Position numbers and translations under genes: made by a program. From Turnera subulata (taxonomy: Eukaryota > Streptophyta > Magnoliopsida > Malpighiales > Passifloraceae): 64,000 nt of DNA. Every line of letters starts with the position of its first letter. Position 1 is the first letter of the stretch. Below, piece after piece: positions 53,961 through 64,000 of this stretch. Under the pieces are notes generated by a model. It was not told the DNA's origin, searched no databases, and saw nothing but the letters and a program-made list of their open reading frames with translations. The DNA lies in the NCBI GenBank assembly GCA_028386065.3, contig JAKUCV010002383.1, positions 1 through 64,000 on the forward strand. The letters are read 5' to 3'.

Positions 53961-55196
53961 GCGATATTTAGACACAATGACATTGGTTCAACGATTTGGA
54001 ATACCAGATTTGTTTATAATAGTAACATGCAATCCAGAGTGGGAAGAGATTAAGGAAGAATTACAAAAAGGAAAAACTGCATAAAGCCGACCAGAATTAG
54101 TTCACATAGTATTTTGGGCTAAATTTCATGATATCAAAGACAAAATCGTAAAGAAAGAGATATTTGGAAAAGTGGATGCATATGTTTCCACTGTTGAATT
54201 TCAAAGAAGAGGAATGCCATATGTTCATTTATTGCTTATCTTGAAAGAAGCTACAAAATTACATCAGTTTAACAATTTTTTCCGTTTATTTGTGCAAAGA
54301 TCCCACACGAAACAAAATATCATTTACTTTATTAGTTGGTAGCTAAAAATTTGATGCATGACTAAATAAAAATTGTTCTTGCATGATACAAGACAACAAT
54401 GACAAGACAAATTGAAAATGTCGATTTCATTATCCTAGAGCATTTTCTAATCAATAATTAAGGGAAAGGATAGTTATCCAGTCTACAAAAGAAGGAAGGA
54501 CAATCACACAATCATGAGGGAAAACACTAGATAACTAATGGGTTATGCCTTATAACCCATATCTATTGAGTCGATATAATTGTCATATTAATATAGAGAT
54601 ATGTCTGAGTATATGTTCTCTAAAATATCTTTACAAATAAATATATAAATGACACGATAAAGCGACGGTTTATATTGCAGACGATAATGGAAATGCTTTA
54701 GTAGATGAAATTCAACAATTTCAAGATGCAAGATTTGTATATTCACAAAAAGCAGCATGGTGAATTCTTGGATCCAATACAGTTGGAGTTTTTTTTTACA
54801 GACAAACAAGCAGTTTACTATTGGAAGGATGAAGATTTGAATAATGTTATCGGGTGGAATGTAACAAAAACAATGCTTATTGAATTTATGGTACTCTTAA
54901 ATCACGTAAGAGGACCAAAATTATTTAAAGATCTTCTTTCATTTGCTGGAGCACAATACTTAATATTCAAAGAAGCTACACAGAAAAGAGGCCTTCTAAA
55001 ATCTAATAAAAAATTTTCAGAGTGCATGAAAGAAGCTATAATATTTCAAATGGCACAAGAATTACGCAAACTTTTTACAACTATTTTAGTCCACTGTCAA
55101 CCAGAGAACACAAGAGAGTTTATGGAATCTTGGAAAAAGAAAATGAGTACATATAACAAACAAATTAAAATAAAAGGATCTGATACTTTAAGTTAG
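53961..55196 (+). pseudogene. Helitron Rep/helicase-type protein fragment, decayed
   Basis: 53970-54270 in shifted frames reads TLVQRFGIPDLFITVTCNPEWEEIKEE, KEIFGKVDAYVSTVEFQRRG and MPYVHLLLIL, which is the Helitron N domain and the start of the HUH nuclease. The usual HAH is YVH here, so one metal-binding His is lost. 54280-54660 has no recognisable match and the rest of Rep is missing. 54690-55196 resumes with VDEIQQFQDARF and LNHVRGPKLFKDLLSF...FKEATQKRGLL...ELRKLFTTILVHC, the conserved segment before the helicase. A TAA/TGA-rich reading frame and the missing catalytic core mark it as a pseudogene. It abuts the truncated end of G. Confidence 0.85.
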
Positions 55197-56440
55197 GGTA
55201 AAAAAAATTTTCGTATCCCTCCAATTAATCGATTTTGCATTTGTTGTCCTTCTTCATTTTTTTCGCTCATGGTGTCCCTCAACTCACGATTTACTGGGCC
55301 ACTTTGTCCTTTTAACCTCTAGTAGTCGGTTGATTGCTATGTTCCTGACACTTGTCTTGTGGGACCCACAAGCAAGTTCTTTGTTTAATCATTTTTTATT
55401 TTTTAATGAATTTTAATTTCAAAAATACTTTTTTCTAAAAAATAACACACAAACACAAATATCTCCAATCTCACCTATCACCCTTCCTGCCTCTCCCTTG
55501 TCGCTAAATTCCTTGAATAAAATTGGCATAACCTAAATCTCGCATGATAACTACAAATCAACCCAGAAACTACTAATTATCATCGAAAGACAACAAGGGA
55601 AGACAAATCCTTGAAGTTTACACCCGGTCGGAGTTTTGTTTGCCTTGCCGGAGCTTAACCCAGCTTCTATGACGCCTAACAACTGCACTGCCGGCCAAAA
55701 CCACAATCTACAGTCTTCATAAACATGACCCGTTAACCATCAAACATTGCCTCGCCAGCCACCTCCAACCCATGCCACAATCAAACCAGAAAACACACAA
55801 ACAACAAAGAAACAACACAACTCTGCATCAGATTCAACATCACAACAACCCTTTATTTCAACCCCTTAATCTCATTGTCCATGAACAACAACCCACACCA
55901 GTCGCCAACGGCGAGTTAACAACACGCTGTCCAATCCACCACCAATTCGCCACCAACAACACACGCACCCAATCGTGTGATGCAAGCTTCAACATAGCCA
56001 TGAACAACCACTCACGCGTGCAGAGGTGGCGGCATGTGGCGAAGGGTCCGGCGAAGCAAGGGAGAAAGGAGAAGGGGCGGAGAAATTGAGGAAGAGGTCA
56101 ACAGCTGGTTCTTCTAGCGACGAAGCGAAGAGGAGGATGGAGGAAGGATGGTCAGCGGTGGACTGCTGAGGGTTGAGGATATGGCGTTGCTTCGGCGAGT
56201 GGCTTGATGTTTTTGGAAAGAAGTGAGGGTTTCGGTTAATGGGGAGAAAGAGATAATGTTTTTCCAGGAAAAAAAAACAAGAATAAGCGATTTGTTGAAA
56301 ATAAGATTTTTCATAAATTAGTTTTTTCAAAAAAGAAAGAGGGGGAAAAATTAAAAATAAAGCATGGTGTGGGCTCATCATGTGTGAAAAAAGACGAAGA
56401 AAGACGCAAAATTGAAAAAGTGTAAGGATGGAAAAAACTA
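55197..56440. other. Intergenic stretch, possibly an unrecognised transposon
   Basis: The left end (TTTTCGTATCCCTCC ... ATTTTGCATTTG) and the reversed right end (TTTTTTCCATCCTTACA ... AATTTTGCGTC) look vaguely alike, as terminal inverted repeats of an old DNA element might, but I cannot align them convincingly. Frames at 55772-56089 (plus) and 55989-56465 (minus) have no recognisable domain. The text is C/A-rich at 55600-56000 and AG-rich after 56080. Confidence 0.35.
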
Positions 56441-59390
56441 CTAGCTCACTTCCCGTGGGTTCCACGGGCTTGCATTAATTTTTGGATAAAAATTAAACAT
56501 TTTAACTACTATTTTAGGCATTTATTATGTAATATTAAAAAACTTGCACATAATTCGTTTCTAAATTATACATTTTTATTAATTTTTTTTATTTTTTCAT
56601 ATAGATCTGGAAAATAAATAAAAAATTATTAAAATATAAATTAGAATACAAATTAGAAAAATAAATAAAATTAATTAATTAATAATAATATAAATAATAA
56701 ATAATTTTTTATTGGCCCTTAAAATAATTAATTAATAATAAAAAGAAATAAAGAATATAAGATTAAAACATAAATCAGTAAATGAATAAAAAATATTATT
56801 ATAAATAATTAAAACAGAAAATATAATATAAATTATAAAAATAAAATTATAACCTAATAAATAATAATATAAAAATAATTAATTTTGCAAAGTTAAACAT
56901 GGATCATTGAGCCAAAAAACAACAAAAATATTAAACAACAGAAGTAAAAATCAAAAGCATTAATAAAGGATAACAAAAAGTAAAAAAAAAACTTAAGAGA
57001 CTACTATTAAAGAAATATAAATCAGGTAAATAAAAAAAATTATTATCACAAAGAAAAAAATTAAATTAGAAAATAAAATATAAGTAAGGAAAATAAATAA
57101 AATAAATTGTTTAATAATCATATAAATAATACTTATTTTTTATGTTTAAACATACATCAGTGAGTCCCAAAACAAAAAATATATATTAAACAATAAAATA
57201 AAAACTAAAATAATTAATTAATAATAAACATAACATAAAAAAATAAGAGGGTAATTTATAAAAATAAAAATTGGGAAAGAAACTGAAAAAAACTATTATT
57301 ACGAAAAAAGAACCTTAAAATAGAAAATAGTAAAAAATAAAATAAAATACTAAATAATAATTACTTTTGTAAATTTATACCGACATCATTTATTGATCCA
57401 TGTTGGGTCTACATAATTTACCCCTAAAAACAAAAAGATTAAACACAGAATAAAAAATAATAATAATTAATTAATAATAAACAAAAAATAAAAAACATAC
57501 AATGAGTCTTTTTTAATGTAAAAATCATGAAAATAGATAGAAATATCTATTATTATGAATAAAAACTTTAATACAAAAAATAGAATATAAATCAGAAAAA
57601 TAGATAAAAAAATATTTAATAATAATTAATTTTGTAATTTAAACATGCATAATTGAGTCCTTTAATAAAAATTAAAAAATAATAGAAAAAATTTAAAATA
57701 TATAAAACATAAAAGAGACCACAAAAAAATAATATATAAAATAATAATATAAAAAGCAATTAATTTATGAAATAAAAAATTAGCAAATTAAAAGACATAA
57801 AAAATTAAAACATACCTTTGCATCAATTAAACTCATATCTATGCTAATAATGAGGTTCTATAATATTGTATTCAATGATTCCTACAATCTCGGAACTCTA
57901 ACTTGATTTTTTCCATAAATCATTCTCAAGAGTCAATTCATCCAAAGCTTTAATATATATTTTCCTGCGCAAACAAAAAATATAAAAATAATTAAAATAG
58001 AATGGAAAAATAAAAATATATAAAAACAAATAGGATGCCTAATTATGAGAGACAAAATAACTTTAATATTATATCAACATTCATACGTATGCAAATAGAA
58101 ACAAAACAAAGAAGGAATTAGAGAGGATGAGTGAATTATAGAGAAACTGTATCACACACAGACAGAGACTATATCTAGACCTTGTGTAGTGCAAAAAAAT
58201 AAAAAGTAAAGAAGAAGTAAAAGGAAATAAATGAATAATAGAGAAACTGTATCACATACAGAGACTATTATTTCACATACACAAACAAATATTGTATCTG
58301 TATTTATAGAGAGATGATGAATTTTTGAAGAGATGCACGATAAAAAGAACAAAAATGATAAAAGGTTAGTTGAGTATAATATAATTCTTATCAGATAACA
58401 ATAATATAGTAAACCACATAATATATATAACAATCTCTGGGTGTGAATTTTTTTTTAACCAATTTGGGTGTGACTGGAATTTTTTTAAAAGAATATAATT
58501 AAGATCAGATTCATCAATTTAAATAAAAAGAATTTTATCCTTATCTTTATTGATTAGAAACTCTGGTTATCAGTTTAATAGAAAAAATATATATAATACC
58601 AATATCTGCGTGTGATTTTCTTTTGAACAATTTGGGAGAGTCTGAAATTTTTTTAAAAGAGTATAATTAAGATAGGTTATCAGTACCAATCTTGCGTGTG
58701 AATTTTCATTTGAACAATTTTAGTGTGATTGAAATTCTTTTTTAAAGTGTATAATAAATCAGGTTACTCTGAGATAATTATGTTTGTCATTATGGCCAAT
58801 CAAACTACACCTACAACCCTCCAGATGGCAATAAAAGAAGAGCCCAAAGCCTCCACCTGGCAATAAAGCAAGACTTAAAAAATCCTATGTGTCAAAACCT
58901 GGTGAGGGATACAGCTTTAAATATATATAATAGATTTTCCTGCACAAACAAAAAATATAAAAATAATTAAAATAGAATGGGAAAATAAAAAAAATATAAA
59001 AACAACTAGGATGCCTAATTATGAGAGACAAAATAACTTTAATTTATATCAACATTCATACGTATGCAAATAGAAACAAAACAAAGAAAGAATTAGAGAG
59101 GATGAGTGAATTATAGAGAAACTGTATCACACACAGATAGAGACTATATCTAGACCTTGTGTAGTGCAAAAAAATAAAAAATAAAGAAGAAGTAAAAGGA
59201 AATGAATGAATAATAGAGAAACTGTATCACATATAGAGACTATTATTTCGCATACACAAACAAATACTGTATCTGTATTTATAGAGAGATGATGAATTTT
59301 TGAAGAGATGCGCGATAAAAAGAACAAAAATGATAAAAGGTTAGTTGAGTATAATATAATTCTTATCAGATAACAATAATATAGTAAATC

Positions 59391-62300
59391 TGAGACGCCC
59401 CGACCCGTATTTACCGTACACAGTAAACACGTGCCGGAACAGTGACAACCCAACCCAACAAAGCCCAACAGACAGCGTATAAAACAATAAACTGGCCAAC
59501 GGCCCATATCAAAAACTGAAAACTGGCCCTTCGGCCCAACATAGAACTCGTCACCCGAACCCTCGGGGACATCAACAACAACCATCCGGCCCAATGGCCC
59601 AACTACAACATACACACAGCAGTAAACTCAACAATATGCACAGCGGAAGACTTATGACTCACATGACAACATATGCAAGGCCCAATGCAACTAATGGATC
59701 CGAGTCCTGTCCGAGGGTACGCATCAGCTTGCCCGGTACGTTCCTGCACTACAAACAACTCATCCTACGGGATGAAACCCCGCAGGCGAGGGGTGAGTCC
59801 GAAGCGCTCGCCGACGAAAGATAAACAGTGATATATAATCAACCATAATACTTTCGAAATAAACACAACAATCAGCAAAATCAATCACATCACAAGGATA
59901 CTGCCATAACAACTAACACATACTACACGACAGAGGAAACCAACACAAACAACACGATAGAGGAATCCTACTAAATCATATCAAGCCAAGACCAAATGAA
60001 TACTTATTAATTTTTATTACCAATTTTATCTTTCGGGCCCCGTTACTGGACAAGCTACGGTCGTACCTGGTTATTTACTAATTCTGGATGCCAGGCCCCA
60101 CCATAATCCGGGATCAACATCCCCATATCTCAAATCCGGGATCAACATCCCAATATCACAAATCCAGGATCAACATCCCAATATCACAAATCCGGGATCA
60201 ACATCCCAATATCACAAATCCGGGGTCAACACCCCAACCAACTAACCCACTGGCCATGACACCACAGAACTAGTCTCTAACCATCTAGTCGTACCACTAC
60301 TTTCCAAGTGACAAATATATCATCTCAAATACAGTCCAATTCCATTACTCTTTCATCAGTTATCCAATTTCCAATTTCCTCAGATTAATCCAAATCTCAC
60401 TCAATCAACAATCTCATATCACCAATCTTTCACATCAAACAGTTCAACAATATTTCCAACACAACAACACAGGACTAACACGTTTCTACAACAGCATCAA
60501 CAATTCCATAGCAATCAAGTAACAGTCAACAATCATTCCAGCAGATCAAACAAACAATAAAAATACACAAACCACAAAAATACACACACAGCATTACGGG
60601 CACATATCAGGGTTTATCCATCCTCACCTTGTATGTCTCTGAAGCCGGTGGATAATCCATATAGCTTTGTCTGTCCCTATATCACGTTAACACATGCAAT
60701 CACTTAAAATGCACATCAAAGAATACAATGCATGAGATTAATTTATTATTCGACTTATCCACAGTTAACATCATTATCATTGTTTCCAAACCCATTCCCA
60801 TTAAACGTTGCTATGACGTGCGCAAAGTAATTATAACCATAAAATACTTGTAGTCTGTAATGTAATTAATATTCCATAAAATGATTATTTCCGATAAAAT
60901 AGCAATAAATTCGTATACGTTTAGTAAACAAGATTATGAAATAGTGGTAACGATAAATTCTTCAAAAGAAATATAACCCATAATAAATCCATTAAATGGG
61001 GAAATTCTTCCATCGATGAGAAATTAATTTAACCAATATATATATAGTATAAAATAATTTTATCGAGATGCTTGCAAAAATAATTATAATATTTATAAGT
61101 ACACATATATACAGGCACGACCGATAATTGCAAGTAAAGTGGGGATCTTAATAACACTATAATTTAATAGATTAACGCATGTATATAGTACCTTGGTAGA
61201 TCAATATAGTTCGTACTAATAAATCTTGTAGGTGAAAATAATATAACCGTTAAGAAATGATGTACCCGATAGTGTTTTATCGTATAAAATATTTGAAGAA
61301 AAATTGTTTCAAGCTATCATCTCAGGTAATGGTTTATTACAATACGAATATCAAACCGTAGGGTTAGTCCAATTATCGGATTATTATCCTTAGCATATCA
61401 TTAGTGGAATTATTTACTGTATTTTATTCACCAAGGTTGTTAGTCATACTAGGCCATATATAATTTAACATATAAATTGTCATTTACAAGTTAATTAATT
61501 TGCTAAACCAACTTATTAACTACCTACTTCAATTCCCAGAATTTTTAGCCCACCAACTTACTGCCTCAAGTCCACTAATTATGTTTGTTAGGCCCAAGTT
61601 AGTCCATCTCGTTGAGTTAGCATTTACCAACCATCTAATTATAACCCAGGTCATGATAAGCCCAAACAAAAGTCAACAGGCCCATGAAGCAAAACAAGTT
61701 TGCCCAAGCCCGAGAAGAACGGTGCCGTTTCCTTACCCAGGGCATCGTCTTCTCCATCCCTGAACTACTTTGCCATGGCTGCTACCACCACCGTTCAATC
61801 CACCAACAACTCACCCATGACGGCGACGACGACTCATAGAAGGGAGCAGGGAAGCGCGAGAGTAGGGGGAAGGGAGACGGAGGCGTCGGCGCTCTCTGGT
61901 GGTGGAGGTGGCGTGAGGAGGATCTGCACGCGCGAGGGGAAGGTTAGGGGCAACTGGCTTCGCATCCAGCAGCAACAGCCGGAGGAGATGCGTCGTCGGA
62001 GGAGGCCGCTTGGGGTGAGGGGAAACCGGTGGCGTCGCCTGACGGCGGCGGTGAAAGGGGAAGAAGATAATAAAAAAACGAGAGGGAGAGATAGAGGCAG
62101 AGAGGGTGAAATCGGGTGGAGAGAGGGGGAGAAGATAAAGAGAATAGAGGAGAAAGGACAAGGAAGAAAAAGAAAAAAAAAATGACAGTGGAGGGGTAAG
62201 GCCGGTCGGTCACGGGTGTAGGCGGCTGGAAGAAAAGAAAAAAAAAAGAAAGAAGGAAAAAGGGGGAGGAGGAAGAAGGAAAAGAAAGAAAAGAAAGAAG

Positions 62301-62736
62301 AGAAGTGGGGCCCACGCGGCTGGGGAAAACCGGGAGAGAGGAAGAAATGTAAACGGGAAAGGGAAGAAGAAGGGAAGAGGAGAAAGAAGGGTGGCCTCGG
62401 GGCAAGCCACATTCGGCCGGTCCGGATTCTCGTGTCGGGATCTCGTAAACGCAGGGATACTCCCGTCTTTTCGAATTTTCCGTCCCGAGTTCAAAAATAC
62501 AACTTGGGCTCGGAAAATCCGATTAATTCCCTTGAACCTCGTCCAAGTCTCGGAACTGGAAACCGAGGCTCGGTTAGTTAGGAAGATACTCCCGAGCGCG
62601 GGAAAACTCTCAGTTTCGAAAAAACGACTCCCGTTTTACCGTGAATTAATTACCGAAGATTAATTCATTCGGTAATTCACTGTATAATGACTTTAACAGT
62701 CCCGGTAAAAATCCAAATTTTACCCGGGCTGTTACA
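59391..62736 (-). mobile_element. 3.3-kb solo LTR, probably Ty3/gypsy
   Basis: It begins TGAGACGCCCCGACCC and ends CCCGGGCTGTTACA in plus orientation, with the perfect duplication AAATC at 59386-59390 and 62737-62741. The paralogous empty site is at 58405-58412 (GTAAACCACATAAT). On the minus strand it starts TGTAACAGCCCGGGT, a form common to plant gypsy LTRs, hence the strand call. No primer binding site, gag or pol is inside, so a solo LTR is the simplest reading. GC-rich A/G-biased DNA occupies 61690-62500. Confidence 0.85.
60107..60246. repeat. 28-bp tandem repeat, 5 copies
   Basis: TCCGGGATCAACATCCCAAT plus ATCACAAA repeats with starts at 60107, 60135, 60163, 60191 and 60219, an exact 28-bp period. 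Each unit contains the inverted pair GGGAT / ATCCC. It lies inside the solo LTR. Confidence 0.95.
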
Positions 62737-63262
62737 AAATCACATAATATATATAACAATCTCTGGGTGTGAATTTTCTTTTAACCAATTTGGGTGTGAC
62801 TGAAATTCTTTTTAAAAGAATATAATTAAGATCAGATTCATCAATTTAAATAAAAAGAATTTTATCCTTATCTTTATTGATTAGAAACTCTGGTTATCAG
62901 TTTAATGGAAAAAATATATATAATACCAATATCTGCGTGTGATTTTCTTTTGAACAATTTGGGTGAGTCTGAAATTCTTTTTAAAAGAGTATAATTAAGA
63001 TAGGTTATCAGTACCAATCTTGCGTGTGAATTTTCATTTGGACAATTTTAGTGTGATTGAAATTCTTTTTTAAAGAGAATAATAAATCAGGTTTCTCTGA
63101 GATAATTATGTTTGTCATTATGGCCAATCAAACTACACCTACAACCCTCCAGATGGCAATAAAAGAAGAGCCCAACGCCTCCACATGGCAATAAAGTAAG
63201 ATTTAAAAAATCCTATGTGTTAAAACCTGGTGAGGGATATAGCTTTAAATATATATAATAGA

Positions 63263-63611
63263 TTTACTCCTTCTAGTTAAGATGTTTCATCTTTTTATTT
63301 TATATGTAAAGTTGATGTCTTTTCAATCTGATATTTTAAGTCTTTAACATATACTTATTATATAATATATATTCAATGTGACATAGAGTTTGTCCTCTTA
63401 TCTGCATGCTTTAACACTACTCCACTAATAAGGTACGGGTCTTGATCACCAAATCTGCTAACAACCCTATCGTCGCTAACTACTACAACGCACATTCACT
63501 ATCCAAAAGCGAAGATTCTTAATCTTCCCTATAAATGCCTTGTTCCTTTCCTGAGTTATCGTCATGCACAAGTTGATTTGGAAAATTAAAGAGTTTCACT
63601 TGTAGAAGTAT
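63263..63611 (+). promoter_or_regulatory. Upstream region of the peroxidase gene
   Basis: This 350-bp stretch lies between the Helitron end and the ATG. CTATAAATG at 63529-63537 is a good TATA box, 75-80 bp before the start codon. Upstream is AT-rich DNA with TTTTATATGTAAAG. No other element was recognised. Confidence 0.6.
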
Positions 63612-63818
63612 ATGGAAGAAGCCGTAGTTGCTCTTGCTTTTGCCCTTCTCATTTTCCCCATGTCTTCTCCAGTGAGTGCCTTGAGCTCAAGGTACTATGA
63701 TCAGACCTGCCCTGACCTGGAATCCACCGTTACCAGTGCTGTCAAGAAAGCAATGATCAATGACAAGACAGTTCCAGCTGCATTGCTTCGGATGCATTTT
63801 CATGACTGCTTTATTAGG
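63612..63818 (+). CDS. Class III peroxidase, exon 1 (secretory plant peroxidase)
   Basis: Exon 1 has 69 codons, starts at ATG 63612 and ends at AGG before a GT donor (63819, GTAACC), phase 0. Residues 1-23 form a signal peptide (MEEAVVALAFALLIFPMSSP, then VSA), giving a mature start LSSRYYDQTCP. Within the mature part Cys (TCP) and Cys (HDCF) are the first conserved pair of Cys positions. AALLRMHFHDCF carries the distal Arg and distal His that activate H2O2. The intron position just before the usual GCD(A/G)S motif is that of the first intron of many plant peroxidase genes. The sequence KKAMINDKTVPAALLRMHFH resembles the PER64 group of Arabidopsis, known for Casparian-strip lignification, but one exon is too little for orthology. 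The enzyme acts in the cell wall or apoplast, oxidising phenolics. The remaining exons are outside the window. Confidence 0.92.
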
Positions 63819-64000
63819 GTAACCATTTTAATTAGTTATCCCTTTATTATATTTTTGGGATTTGAAATACGTATTACTTCTAAAACATAAAATAAAAAAT
63901 AAAAAAGGTTTCATATGCCTAGACCTTTACTCATGAGAAAAAAACAATTAATTTGACTAATTAGTTTTGCTATTTCTATTTTGTTTTTGTTTTTTTTTTT
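63819..64000 (+). other. Start of intron 1 of the peroxidase gene
   Basis: It begins GTAACC and continues T/A-rich to the window edge. In-frame stops occur soon after, which supports the donor site. Confidence 0.8.

Larger units (their letters stand above)
56441..63262 (-). mobile_element. Candidate non-coding Helitron with duplicated 5' end
   Basis: On the minus strand the left boundary shows a Helitron-like 3' end: hairpin CCCGTGGAACCCACGGG (7-bp stem, 3-base loop), then AAGTGAG, CTAG and a flanking T (56440). The right boundary begins TCTATTATATATATTTAAAG after a flanking A (63263), as expected for A|TC...CTAG|T. No Rep or helicase is present. 56480-57950 is very AT-rich with no genes. 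About 975 bp at the 5' end is present twice in tandem, and the outer copy holds a 3.3-kb solo LTR. Confidence 0.62.
57961..63262. repeat. Tandem duplication (about 975 bp) of the Helitron 5' region
   Basis: Copy one runs from TTTTCCTGCGCAAAC (57960) to the terminus-like TTTAAATATATATAATAGA (58934). Copy two runs from TTTTCCTGCACAAAC (58937) to 63262 and is interrupted at 59391-62741 by the solo LTR and its duplication. Both contain AGAGAAACTGTATCACACACAG, the CTCTGGGTGTGAATTTT block and CCAGATGGCAATAAAAGAAG. Without the LTR the copies have nearly equal length (about 974-977 bp). Confidence 0.88.

Noticed and set aside
54705..55196. Independent 163-aa host gene
   Set aside because: Its C-terminal half matches the Helitron segment preceding the helicase (LNHVRGP, FKEA..KRGLL, LRKLFTTILVHC).
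55197..56440. MITE or Mutator-like element with diverged inverted ends
   Set aside because: The ends are only loosely similar and I could not find a target duplication.
61811..62494. Minus-strand Ser/Pro/Phe-rich frames in the solo LTR
   Set aside because: They come from A/G-biased DNA; no domain or start context, and three overlapping frames are equally open.

Overview
The window looks like nuclear DNA of a eudicot plant: low GC, long non-coding stretches, plant LTR-retrotransposon families, plant Helitrons, a plant mobile domain fragment and, at the right edge, the first exon of a class III peroxidase. I could not fix the species. Apart from the peroxidase almost everything is transposable-element sequence, most of it broken and nested. 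I resolved several layers of nesting by finding TG...CA termini and matching target-site duplications (TSDs) by eye.

Layout. 1-20137 is a minus-strand Sirevirus-type Ty1/copia element (A) running off the left edge, with an extra third ORF after pol. It is split in its integrase zinc finger by a Ty3/gypsy element B (4456-16682, TSD GACAT). B's 5' LTR holds a gag-protease-only gypsy element C (5655-10299, TSD GAATC), and B's interior holds a truncated element D (12710-15008). 20141-24136 is tandemly repeated DNA with a retroposon and a solo LTR inserted. 24137-28540 is the 3' half of a second A-family copy (F). 28543-32961 is a B-like gypsy fragment (B2) with an antisense plant mobile domain pseudogene, ended by a 5S-bearing TRIM (32962-34024). 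34025-46173 is long-LTR sequence (H) that received a nearly complete young Sirevirus E (35406-44030, TSD GTCAT) and a SINE-like inverted cluster (44689-45742). 47050-53960 is a third A-family copy (G), cut by a solo B-type LTR (48691-50284, TSD ATACT) and by a second TRIM (52797-53859, TSD CCAGG). 53961-55196 is a decayed Helitron Rep segment. 56441-63262 is a candidate non-coding Helitron with a duplicated 5' end, itself carrying a 3.3-kb solo LTR (TSD AAATC). It ends about 350 bp upstream of the peroxidase start.

The most unusual signal is an array of the 12-bp palindrome AACATCGATGTT. In the U3 part of element E's LTR it occurs as nine pairs; partners start 20-21 bp apart and pairs repeat every 73-74 bp (once 63 bp). 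All these distances are close to whole multiples of a 10.5-bp helical turn. Element D, with a different LTR, carries a related array with 20-22 bp and 51-73 bp spacing. This looks like a helically phased binding platform or a set of RNA hairpins; its function is unknown.

Two places in E, an N run at 38360-38497 and a single N at 42999, are flanked by apparently identical direct repeats of 175 and 238 bp. They behave like unmerged assembly overlaps, since taking one copy out brings the reading frame and the LTR length back into line.
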